From Jiulongibacter sediminis (GTDB lineage Bacteria > Bacteroidota > Bacteroidia > Cytophagales > Spirosomataceae), in NCBI RefSeq assembly GCF_001306455.1, contig NZ_LGTQ01000013.1:1-64000 (forward strand): a stretch of 64,000 bases of DNA. The letters run 5' to 3'. The notes beneath the pieces were generated by a model. The model was not told where the DNA came from and did not search any database. It saw only the letters and a list, made by a program, of their open reading frames with translations. The translations under genes were made by a program, and so were the position numbers. This document shows positions 1 through 8,700 of the stretch, one piece after another. Every line of letters begins with the position of its first letter. The first letter of the stretch is position 1.

Positions 1-3000
1 CCATTCAATGGGAAATGTCAGAAAATTGCTCAGCAAGTCCTGTTGTTTGGTCAGAAATATCGGGTGCCAATGGTGAAACTTTTAATCCTTCAACCCTTTA
101 CCAAACCACCTGCTACCGCAGAAAAGTGACTGATGAATGTGATGCCGAGGTTTACTCGAATATTGTTACGATTGAAATTGTTGACGATCCTAAGGTGATC
201 GTCACAGCAGATGCTGATACTCTTTGCTCCGCAGAACCTTTTACTCTGACAGCCCAAGTAACTGGTGGAACTGGTACCTGTTACACCAGCTGGCAACGAA
301 ATTTGAATTCCTCTTCACCGGGCTCTCCCTTTTGGGAAGACATTTCGGGTGACACTTTTACTCAAGCCATATCCGGGTTTGAGAATACAACCGGAAGCCA
401 TATCTCGGTGTACTACCGGGCTATTTATGACTGCGAATTGACCAATTGTAATAAAGCAACTTCAGAGGCTGTGGAGGTCGTCATCCTACCTTCAAATGAG
501 GTGACCCTGAATTTAACGGATACGACTATTTGTGCGGGGAACCCCGTTGAGCTGGTGGCCTCATCCTGCGGTGGCACTTTGGTATGGAATGATGGTTTTA
601 CAGAAGCTAAAAGAACCATTACCCCGACTCAAGATGCTGATGCTGTTTACACCGTAACCTGTTCGGGTTCTTGTGGATCCTATTCAGCTACGGCAACTAT
701 CAATGTGATTCAGGGCTTGCCTTTACTTGTGAACACTACGCCGTCAGCAGCTATTCAGCCTGATACTTTATTCTTTTCAGCCAAAGGAACCAACCTCCTT
801 TGGTATTCTGCGAATCATCCGGATTCACTTTTATCAGCCGCACCGTATGAAACTGAAGTTGATGAATATACCTATTGGGTGAGTCAGTCTGACGCTATCT
901 GTCAAAGCCCAAGATTGGAAATTAATTCAAGGGTCTATCCGAAACTGAATATCACTCTTCAAGCTTATGATCAATATGACTGTGAAGGCAATTCGGTAAA
1001 TTTTCAAATCATTGCTGAAGGTGTGGGTGATCTGGTTTACCGTTGGCAACGGAAGCGGCCTGGAGAGGCAGATTTTACAGACCTCTCAGATGAAGACGAT
1101 GGTATCAAAAATTCTCAACAGGCAACATTAAGGGTTTCAGCAATAGGGGATAAGGACAATCCGCACTTATCGCAGTACCGATGCATTGTAGGAGATTCAG
1201 TTTCAATTTTCTACACTAACCCTCGGACATTATATGCCAATGTGGTCAATCGAACTTTGCCAAATCTGGACGCCTGTGTAGGACAGGATTTTGAAATTGA
1301 CCTGTATAGTTTCCTTGAGATTATCGGAGATATTCAGGGTTTTCAATGGCAGGTAAGAGATGAGGCTTTGGATGAATGGGTTGATCTTGCGGATGAAGGT
1401 TTTGTTTCCGGGACACAGACAAGCAAGCTTTCTTTTAAAAATCTTCAGGTTTGGCACTCCGGAAAATACCGATGCCGGATATTCTTCAACACAGGTGGCT
1501 TTGAGTGTATTGAAAATACAGATCAGACCTCTTTGACTGTGGGTGAATATCCTCAAAGACCTCCTGATCTAAGCGTTGAATACTGTCAGGGGGAGAGGAC
1601 AAGGTCTCTAAGTTATAATGCCAAACCACACGATGATATCTGGTACCTCTCCAATGATGATTCAGATGTGGGAACCAATAAAGCTCCTAAAGTTTCATCA
1701 GATTCGGCGGGTACTTTCTTGTGGTATTTTGCTGCAGAGAGTGATGAAGGTTGTGCTAGCCCTAAAGCCAAATATACGATTACCATTCACCCTGAACCGC
1801 AAGCCCCGGATAACCGAACTCCCGCGGTGGTAAAAGAGGGAGATACTTTAGTTTTTGACGCTTCAGGAGAAAACCTCATTTGGTATCTGACGCGAACAGG
1901 GAAAAACTTTGAGCTCAATGTGCCGCCAACCTTTACTGAAGTCGATTTTTACGATTATTATGTTTCTCAAAGCTCTGAGTTCGGATGCGAAAGTCCAAGA
2001 ACCTACATCGCCGCTGAAATCAGAGGTAACTTGGGCTTTACTGCTGATTTAGAAAATCTGGCTGATTGTGAAGGAAACTCGGTGCGGTTCAGGGCAAACC
2101 AAAAGGGTGTTCCTCCATTTACATTTCAATGGGAAAGAAAAAGACCTGGCGAAAATGAGTTTAGCCTCATAGAAGGTGAAACAGAAGATGAATTGCTGGT
2201 TTCAAATATCGGGTCTTCAAGCAATCCTCATTTGAGCGAGTACCGAGTTGTATTGACTGATTCTACAGGAGAAAGTGCGGTTTCAAATGCCGCAACTTTG
2301 TTTGTCAATAAAGTAGATGGTAGTATTCCCGATCAAACTTATTGTGCTGGATCAGGAATTAAAATTGATACCTCAGGTCTAATCGTTCAGGGTGAAATAG
2401 TTTTGATTGAACTTCAAAAGCAAGTGGGTAGGTCATGGATTGCAATTGCTGAAAGTGAGAATTTCAATTTTATTAATGTGCTTTCAGATAGTTTAATAGA
2501 GGGTGATTTCAGACTTCGGTTCACTTTTGCTTCCGAGTTTGGGGCTACATGTACTCGTAGCTCTACTGAGTTTAGCATTAACTTGTCAGAACTGCCGGAG
2601 AGCCCCGGAGCCATTGACCAAACAATTTGCCAATTCGGCTCTTTGAATTTGCCGGTTTACAGGGCTCTGACTTACCAATGGTATGATGCTGAGAAAAAAC
2701 CAATTGAATCTGGAGCATTAACTCTGGCATCAGGAGATGATCAGCTCTTTTTCTACAGCTGGGTCAATATTGCGGGTTGCGAAAGCACCCTGGATTCCGT
2801 TAAGCTTAACGTGCTGAAAGCTCCGGTTTTAGAACTCCAGGATACGCTCTTCACTTTTTGTCGCTTTGCTCCGGAAGAATACCTCACGCTCAGTGATACA
2901 GCAGACTTTAACTGGTATCTTGATTCTTTATTGACCACCCCTCTTGATGAAGCTCCTTTGGTAGAGACCGCTGAATCAGGTACTACATTTTATTGGGTAA

Positions 3001-4115
3001 CCTACACCAATAAAAACGGCTGTGGCAGCCTTCCGGTGAAAGTTACAGTTCAGGTAGAGGAATGCTTTCTGGGAGCCAGAGATGAAGATTGCAGGGAGCT
3101 CGTGATTGAAGAGGTAAGTGGGAATGACTGGTTATATTTTCACAGAGACAATGGTGAAATTGTATTTGCTCTTCACCCTAAAGGTCAAAACCTTGGAAGG
3201 ATGGTGCTCAATTACAGACAAACGTCCTCATCAGATATTGAGACAGCTTTGGGTACGGTTTTTCTTCCCCGTTACTTTAATCTCAATAGTGAAAATGAAT
3301 TTACCGAGCCGGTTTTGATCAGAGCCTATTATCAGAATCAGGAAATTGAGGATTATCTTGGTAGTGTAGAAGAGGAGGAGTTTAATGGAGGTTTGTTTCA
3401 GATTGTTCACTATGAAGGTATAAATGAAGACTGCTATTTTGAGAATAACGATAATTTTGAGGAAGGGGAAAGTTGGGTGATTCGTGAAGATCAGGATTTG
3501 CTTATGCAAAATGATGATTTTAGTTATTTTGAATTTGCTTTGAGTTCTTTCTCGGAGATTGGCTTTACTTCAAATCCTTTTGCAAAACTTGCTTCTTTTG
3601 AGTCAGCTTTTCAGGAAAACTCTGCATTGATTCAATGGCAAAAAAGAGATGAAGTACGACCTCTTGGATATTTTTTGGAGAAGAGTACGAACGGAGAGGA
3701 GTGGTTTAATGTTTCAACTTTTTCATCAGCTGACCCCTCTGAATTGACAGATTATTTGCTTTTGCAAAATGACTCGTACAACCGTCTTGTTTATCAGGAT
3801 GCTGACGGTATACGTAAGATGATCGGGCAATTAGATATCACGAATTCATCAACTGAAACCAGGTGCTTCACTTATCCGAATCCATTTGTGGAATATGAAG
3901 ATGTAAATCTTTACTTAAGTAATATTGAACCTGTTGAAATAAATGTATTGGATATTTCAGGGAAGGAGTATCCCGTGAAGATTGAAAATGAGGGTGACCT
4001 TCGTCAAAAAATAGACTTTCTTTCGGATATGATGGAGGGAGTTTATATTTTGGAAATTCTCGGAAATGACGAGAAGACCTGCCGATGGAAAATGATTCGG
4101 CAAAAACGGAATTAG
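1..4115 (+). CDS. Giant secreted repeat protein with T9SS sorting domain (5' truncated)
   Basis: The reading frame is open from the window edge: in-frame codons before the first ATG (position 15) read IQWE, so the gene starts upstream. At least 1366 residues are present. The protein is made of Ig/PKD-like cell-surface modules rich in Cys, Trp and acidic residues. A segment around residues 295-400 (YVSQSDAICQSPR, then CEGNSV, then RWQRKRPGE) recurs around 640-770 (YVSQSSEFGCESPR, CEGNSV, QWERKRPGE), which shows internal duplication. The last 80 or so residues, beginning near YPNPFVEYED and ending in a basic tail, look like a type IX secretion (por) sorting domain, so export to the cell surface is inferred. 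The ligand or role is unknown. Stop TAG lies 7 nt before the SulP start. Confidence 0.85.
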   Translation, partial: IQWEMSENCSASPVVWSEISGANGETFNPSTLYQTTCYRRKVTDECDAEVYSNIVTIEIVDDPKVIVTADADTLCSAEPFTLTAQVTGGTGTCYTSWQRNLNSSSPGSPFWEDISGDTFTQAISGFENTTGSHISVYYRAIYDCELTNCNKATSEAVEVVILPSNEVTLNLTDTTICAGNPVELVASSCGGTLVWNDGFTEAKRTITPTQDADAVYTVTCSGSCGSYSATATINVIQGLPLLVNTTPSAAIQPDTLFFSAKGTNLLWYSANHPDSLLSAAPYETEVDEYTYWVSQSDAICQSPRLEINSRVYPKLNITLQAYDQYDCEGNSVNFQIIAEGVGDLVYRWQRKRPGEADFTDLSDEDDGIKNSQQATLRVSAIGDKDNPHLSQYRCIVGDSVSIFYTNPRTLYANVVNRTLPNLDACVGQDFEIDLYSFLEIIGDIQGFQWQVRDEALDEWVDLADEGFVSGTQTSKLSFKNLQVWHSGKYRCRIFFNTGGFECIENTDQTSLTVGEYPQRPPDLSVEYCQGERTRSLSYNAKPHDDIWYLSNDDSDVGTNKAPKVSSDSAGTFLWYFAAESDEGCASPKAKYTITIHPEPQAPDNRTPAVVKEGDTLVFDASGENLIWYLTRTGKNFELNVPPTFTEVDFYDYYVSQSSEFGCESPRTYIAAEIRGNLGFTADLENLADCEGNSVRFRANQKGVPPFTFQWERKRPGENEFSLIEGETEDELLVSNIGSSSNPHLSEYRVVLTDSTGESAVSNAATLFVNKVDGSIPDQTYCAGSGIKIDTSGLIVQGEIVLIELQKQVGRSWIAIAESENFNFINVLSDSLIEGDFRLRFTFASEFGATCTRSSTEFSINLSELPESPGAIDQTICQFGSLNLPVYRALTYQWYDAEKKPIESGALTLASGDDQLFFYSWVNIAGCESTLDSVKLNVLKAPVLELQDTLFTFCRFAPEEYLTLSDTADFNWYLDSLLTTPLDEAPLVETAESGTTFYWVTYTNKNGCGSLPVKVTVQVEECFLGARDEDCRELVIEEVSGNDWLYFHRDNGEIVFALHPKGQNLGRMVLNYRQTSSSDIETALGTVFLPRYFNLNSENEFTEPVLIRAYYQNQEIEDYLGSVEEEEFNGGLFQIVHYEGINEDCYFENNDNFEEGESWVIREDQDLLMQNDDFSYFEFALSSFSEIGFTSNPFAKLASFESAFQENSALIQWQKRDEVRPLGYFLEKSTNGEEWFNVSTFSSADPSELTDYLLLQNDSYNRLVYQDADGIRKMIGQLDITNSSTETRCFTYPNPFVEYEDVNLYLSNIEPVEINVLDISGKEYPVKIENEGDLRQKIDFLSDMMEGVYILEILGNDEKTCRWKMIRQKRN

Positions 4116-4122
4116 AGACTTT

Positions 4123-6342
4123 ATGACCCTAAAAAATATTTTCAAAGACAATTTCGCCAATAATGTATTCTCGGGCCTTGTGGTGTCACTGATTGCCTTG
4201 CCTCTCGGACTGGGACTTGCACTGGCTTCTGGTGCTCCGCCTGTATCAGGGGTAATTGCAGCTATTGTTGGTGGAATTCTCGTTTCTATTCTGGGTGGCT
4301 CCCATGTAACCATTACAGGGCCCGGCAACGGTCTTGTGGTTGCTGTTTTAGGTGCCATTACCGTTTTAGGGCAAGGTGATATGTATCAGGGTTACCTTTT
4401 TACTCTTGCGGCTATTATAATTTCAGGGGCATTAATCACTATTCTTGCTTTTTTTAATCTGGGGAAACTCTCAAATTTTTTCCCTGGCTCCGCTATTCAG
4501 GGGATGTTGGCGGCGATTGGTATCATCATTCTCTCAAAGCAGTTTCACATCATGGTCGGTAACCTCGATGCTACTGGTTCTCCGATAGAGCTTTTGCTTA
4601 GTATACCGAAATCTATCATTACCTGCTTTAATGACCCTGAAAGGCATGCTGCCGGAATTGCCGGTGTGAGTAGTTTGTTGATTATGGTTTTCTATTCCAG
4701 AATAAGAAACCGGTATTTTCAATTGGTGCCTGCACCTATGTGGATAGTTTTGATCTCAGTAGGCCTGGCTCATTTTTATGAGAATAAAGCCGGAATGGAT
4801 CATCCTATTTCCAAAGAGTTTCTGGTTAGTATTCCGGAGAATGTGTTGTCAAATTTCCCAACGCCTGATTTCTCAAAAGTCCTCAATTTTGACTTCTTAA
4901 CTGCGGTTTTTGCCATTACGCTGATTGCCAGCATAGAGTCTTTATTGTCTATTAAGGCCGTCGATAAATTGGATCCTCGAAGACGTCAGTCAAATGTGAG
5001 TAAGGATTTAAAAGCTCTTGGTTTGGCCACTGTTGTTTCGGGTTTTTTAGGAGGCCTTAATGTGGTTACGGTAATTGCCCGGAGTTCGGTAAATGTCAAT
5101 AATAATGCGACCAACCGGTCTTCTAATTTCTTCCATGCCGTTTTTCTGATCTTGTTTATTCTACTCTTTCGTGAGCAATTGGAATACATCCCGTTCCCGG
5201 CTTTGGCAGCTATTTTGGTTTACACCGGTTATAAACTGGCTTCGCCTACTATTCTGGAGAGAATTAGTGATATTGGGAAAGAGCAGGTGCTTATTTTTCT
5301 GGTGACACTGGTAAGTACCTTGCTTACAAGTCTGATTGTTGGAATAGCCATTGGTATTCTTACCACTATTCTGGTTCATGTGGTTCTTACCAGAAGTGTG
5401 AAACTTTTCTTTCAAAACTTCACCAAAGACAATATTGAGTCATACAATGAAGAGGATGGTACCATGCATATTACGGTGAAGTATTTCTCCTCTTTTGTCA
5501 ATTTTTTCAGACTAAAGAAAGTTTTGGATGCCTTGCCACCAAATAAGCGGGTGGTTGTTGATTTTTTGCAGTGCAATTTTGTGGATCATACCGTCATGGA
5601 AAACCTCTGGGACTATGAGCAGGTTTTTGATAAAAACGGGGGTGAGTTTGAGGTAGTAGGTCTGGATCTGCACAGTGCCGAGTCTTCACATCCATTTGCT
5701 CTGAGAAGAGCCCTGAAGTATGTCCCATTTGTAAAAGAACCAGGTTCTCAAACAAAAAGACAGCAACAGATCAGCAGCTTCATGGAAGACAAAGGTTGGA
5801 GTTTCTCGATCGAGAATGATTTCCATATGTTCTTTTTGAGAGATTTTAATTATTTCAAAACCCGTCAGGTCGATCATTTATATAACATCGGTCAGGATAA
5901 AAAGAAGATTTTCAAACTCTTTGATATTGAGTATTCAGAAGGGGCTTTTATACTTGAAGAAGAATTGCACGCCACGATGTTGTATATCAATACAGGAAAG
6001 AAAATACCAGCATTTACCTTAGATAAAGGCGATTTGTACGAGCGACTACAATACCTGAGCGAGTATCGTGAGATTAAGTTTAAATCTTTCCGGGATTTTG
6101 CGAAAAGGTTTACACTCAGAGGCGACAGTACCTTAAAAATCAGACGATTCTTTACTGATAATCTGGTGTTGTTTTTTGAAAGCAATAACTACTACCATAT
6201 AGAGTCAAACGGCAAAGGTGGCCTTCTCATCATGGACAGAGAGCGGCATAGTGGAGTGGGTGAGATTAAAGGAATGGTAGATTTTGGTGTACGTCTGGCC
6301 TCATTAATTGACAAAGAACATCCGAAGAAAAATGGAGTTTGA
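4123..6342 (+). CDS. SulP family anion transporter with STAS domain and extra C-terminal domain
   Basis: 739-residue inner-membrane transporter of the SulP/SLC26 family (sulfate, bicarbonate or other anions). Residues 1-430 are hydrophobic and carry typical SulP segments such as GLVVSLIALPLGLGLALASG and HVTITGPGNGLVVAV. A STAS-like domain follows (about 440-560, containing VVVDFLQCNFVDHTVMENL). The remaining 180 residues after STAS are an additional soluble region that I do not recognise and that ordinary SulP proteins lack. The gene begins 7 nt after the preceding stop and its last codons overlap the next small gene, so it may be co-transcribed with both. The substrate cannot be read from sequence; bicarbonate or sulfate is a guess from the family. 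Confidence 0.88.
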   Translation: MTLKNIFKDNFANNVFSGLVVSLIALPLGLGLALASGAPPVSGVIAAIVGGILVSILGGSHVTITGPGNGLVVAVLGAITVLGQGDMYQGYLFTLAAIIISGALITILAFFNLGKLSNFFPGSAIQGMLAAIGIIILSKQFHIMVGNLDATGSPIELLLSIPKSIITCFNDPERHAAGIAGVSSLLIMVFYSRIRNRYFQLVPAPMWIVLISVGLAHFYENKAGMDHPISKEFLVSIPENVLSNFPTPDFSKVLNFDFLTAVFAITLIASIESLLSIKAVDKLDPRRRQSNVSKDLKALGLATVVSGFLGGLNVVTVIARSSVNVNNNATNRSSNFFHAVFLILFILLFREQLEYIPFPALAAILVYTGYKLASPTILERISDIGKEQVLIFLVTLVSTLLTSLIVGIAIGILTTILVHVVLTRSVKLFFQNFTKDNIESYNEEDGTMHITVKYFSSFVNFFRLKKVLDALPPNKRVVVDFLQCNFVDHTVMENLWDYEQVFDKNGGEFEVVGLDLHSAESSHPFALRRALKYVPFVKEPGSQTKRQQQISSFMEDKGWSFSIENDFHMFFLRDFNYFKTRQVDHLYNIGQDKKKIFKLFDIEYSEGAFILEEELHATMLYINTGKKIPAFTLDKGDLYERLQYLSEYREIKFKSFRDFAKRFTLRGDSTLKIRRFFTDNLVLFFESNNYYHIESNGKGGLLIMDRERHSGVGEIKGMVDFGVRLASLIDKEHPKKNGV

Positions 6343-6553
6343 TTTTAAGAAATACCATGTTAGGGCAATGAACGCCTCCTCAGAAGAGGAAAAAGCCGGG
6401 ATCAATAGAGAGCTCAAAGCGTACTATGAAAGCCTGTCCAAAGAACAGCAATCTAGGTTTAATGAAGAGCTTCAAAGCTTTCTGATTAAAGAAATGGCCA
6501 AGATAAAATCGGTTTATGAAGGAGTGAAAAGTCAGGATGCTTCCGATAATTGA
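6332..6553 (+). CDS. Small hypothetical protein overlapping the SulP gene
   Basis: A 73-residue charged, probably helical soluble protein (MEFDFKKYHVRAMNASSEEEK and onward). The ATG at 6332 overlaps the last codons of the SulP gene, whose stop is at 6340-6342; an in-frame ATG at 6308 would give 81 residues but lies deeper in the SulP frame. No family is recognised. The sequence has many Glu/Lys residues and a motif like SLSKEQQSRFNEELQSFLIKE that suggests two amphipathic helices. Tight translational coupling hints that it could act with the transporter, but this is inference only. Confidence 0.6.
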   Translation: MEFDFKKYHVRAMNASSEEEKAGINRELKAYYESLSKEQQSRFNEELQSFLIKEMAKIKSVYEGVKSQDASDN

Positions 6554-6659
6554 GTATTAATTCCATTCTCAATTCGCTCGAATAAGGCTGTATATGTTCT
6601 GAGTCAGTTTTTGAAAGTCGCAGGTTTATTAAATTAGTGACTTTAACAGATAAACCTTC

Positions 6660-7964
6660 ATGCTCGCCATAAAACCTCTTAATGACCTTTCCATTTATCT
6701 GAACCATCTGGTTAAACGTAGGTTATGGCTAAAGGTGTTAATCGGGATGATTCTTGGGGCAGGTTTAGGTGTGCTCTTAAATCCTTCAACAGGTTTGGTT
6801 TCTGCAGAATTGAGTGAGAATCTGGCGAATTGGCTTGATTTACCCGGTAGTGCCTTTATGAAACTAACTCAAATGGTGATGATTCCCTTGATTTTTGCCT
6901 CCATTATCACTGGTCTGGTCAGTAATGTTTCAGATGATCTCAAAACTTTTGGGCTGGGGCTTTTACTCTATTTTATTTTTACAACAGTAGTTGCTATTTC
7001 TATAGGCTTATTGGTGGCTTTGGTTTTCAGACCTGGTCAATATGTAAACCAGTACGGCGGTTTCCCGGATGCAGAAGGTCATTTGCCGGAGGAGGGGGCT
7101 GTTTCAGTTTTTTCCAATATCCCCGAGGCTATATCCAATCTTATTCCGGCGAATCCTTTGGAGTCCATTCTTACCGGCGAAATGCTAAGCATCGTCATTT
7201 TTACGATTATTATTGGTGTAGCTATAACGCAATTGGAGTCTGAGATCGCAAGACCTTTAATTCGATTTGTGGAGGCGATTCAGAAGATCTGTATGGTAGT
7301 GGTAGGCTGGGCTATGCGATTGGTACCATATGCTGTTTTTGGTCTTATGGCTGCCCTTCTTTCACGTACGGGAATTGAAATATTTCTGGGGCTTGGGTAC
7401 TATATGCTCGTGGTGATCCTGGGTTTGGTGCTTTTGCTACTGGTCTATATGCTATTGATCTTTGTTTTAACAAGAAAGAATCCCTTTACTTTTTTGAAAA
7501 ATATAAGAGAGCCGCAATTGCTGGCTTTCTCAACAGCCAGTTCAGCCGCTGTAATGCCGCTTTCAATGAAAGCCGCAGATGAAAAACTTGGAGTGTCCTC
7601 AAAAATCAGTGATTTTCTTATACCCATTGGGGCAACTATTAATATGGACGGTACAGCTCTTTTTCAATGCGTTACCGTTCTTTTTATGGCTCAGGTATAT
7701 GGTATTGAGCTCAGCTTTCTTAAAATCATCTTCATCATGGTTACTGTTGTTTCGGCAAGTATTGGTACCCCGGCTATACCCGGTGGCGGGGTGATTATTC
7801 TGACCACGGTTTTGGCAAGTTCAGGATTACCGGCAGAAGGGCTATTGGTGGTTATAGGTATTGATCGAATTCTTGGTATGTTCAGAACTGCCGTAAATGT
7901 CACCGGTGATCTGACTGCTGCCGTAATATTCAATAAATGGTTTGGGAGTTCAGAGGAAGTTTAA
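6660..7964 (+). CDS. Dicarboxylate/amino acid:cation symporter (DAACS family)
   Basis: 434-residue inner-membrane symporter related to GltP/DctA, taking up glutamate/aspartate or C4-dicarboxylates with Na+ or H+. Diagnostic segments are visible: FSTASSAAVMPLS (the serine-rich re-entrant loop HP1), NMDGTALFQ (TM7 cation/substrate motif) and GTPAIPGGGVIIL (HP2), followed by the TM8 region GIDRILGMFRTAVNVTGD, in which the Arg and Asp-like positions determine substrate. An extended loop around residues 120-150 precedes SNIPEAISNLIPANPL. It lies about 105 nt after the small gene and 31 nt before the SGNH hydrolase. Substrate choice between amino acid and dicarboxylate is not settled. Confidence 0.9.
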   Translation: MLAIKPLNDLSIYLNHLVKRRLWLKVLIGMILGAGLGVLLNPSTGLVSAELSENLANWLDLPGSAFMKLTQMVMIPLIFASIITGLVSNVSDDLKTFGLGLLLYFIFTTVVAISIGLLVALVFRPGQYVNQYGGFPDAEGHLPEEGAVSVFSNIPEAISNLIPANPLESILTGEMLSIVIFTIIIGVAITQLESEIARPLIRFVEAIQKICMVVVGWAMRLVPYAVFGLMAALLSRTGIEIFLGLGYYMLVVILGLVLLLLVYMLLIFVLTRKNPFTFLKNIREPQLLAFSTASSAAVMPLSMKAADEKLGVSSKISDFLIPIGATINMDGTALFQCVTVLFMAQVYGIELSFLKIIFIMVTVVSASIGTPAIPGGGVIILTTVLASSGLPAEGLLVVIGIDRILGMFRTAVNVTGDLTAAVIFNKWFGSSEEV

Positions 7965-7995
7965 GCTTTAGAGTAAAAGAAACTATTTTTAACGA

Positions 7996-8700
7996 ATGAA
8001 CAGGAGAACTTTTCTTGCTGCTAATGCTGGATTACTGGTATCGCCGAAAATTCAAAAAGAGTGGCCAAAACGTTTTCTTTTCATTGGTGATAGTATTACC
8101 GATGGAAATAGGGGACGCAATGAAGATCCAAATCACATTTTAGGACACGGTTATGTCTTTAGTATTGCCAGCAGGTTAGGAGCCAAATACCCCGAGAAAG
8201 ATCTGAGTTTTGTCAACAGAGGAATCAGTGGAAATACGGTCATTGATCTGCAAAATCGTTGGGTAGAGGACTGCCTGGAGCATCAACCCGAGGTGCTCAC
8301 CATCATGGTAGGTATTAACGATTTCTACTATCAGTTGAAAGAAAATCGGGCCGACTGCACTCCACAAAATTATGAGAAGGTTTATCGGAAATTATTGATT
8401 GAAACCAAGTCGAAATTACCGGGGGTAGAATTGGTAATAATGTCTCCGTTTTTACTACCAATCGGCAAGGCTCATGGTTTGATGTATGCTTCGCATAAAA
8501 CACTTTTTGAGCAATACCATAAGGCTTCGCAACAAGTAGCTGCCGACTTTGGAGCAACTTTCATTGACTTACAAAAAATGTATCTCGAAGAAGCCCGAAT
8601 TCCCAATTTTGAATACTGGATATGGGATGGAATTCACCCCACCTACAGCGGTCATGAACTGCTGACTCAGGCTTGGTTTAGAGCTACAGGGTATCGTTAA
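7996..8700 (+). CDS. SGNH/GDSL-type esterase or lipase
   Basis: 234-residue hydrolase of the SGNH superfamily. All four blocks can be seen: FIGDSITDG (nucleophile Ser), NRGISGNT (Gly), GINDF (Asn) and WDGIHPTYSGH (catalytic Asp and His). The N-terminus MNRRTFLAANAGLL contains a short twin-arginine-like element, so periplasmic export is possible though the hydrophobic stretch is short. Substrate is unknown; relatives deacylate lipids, acetylated glycans or peptidoglycan. Its stop codon (8698-8700) overlaps the stop codon of the convergent aldehyde dehydrogenase gene (8697-8699). Confidence 0.85.
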   Translation: MNRRTFLAANAGLLVSPKIQKEWPKRFLFIGDSITDGNRGRNEDPNHILGHGYVFSIASRLGAKYPEKDLSFVNRGISGNTVIDLQNRWVEDCLEHQPEVLTIMVGINDFYYQLKENRADCTPQNYEKVYRKLLIETKSKLPGVELVIMSPFLLPIGKAHGLMYASHKTLFEQYHKASQQVAADFGATFIDLQKMYLEEARIPNFEYWIWDGIHPTYSGHELLTQAWFRATGYR

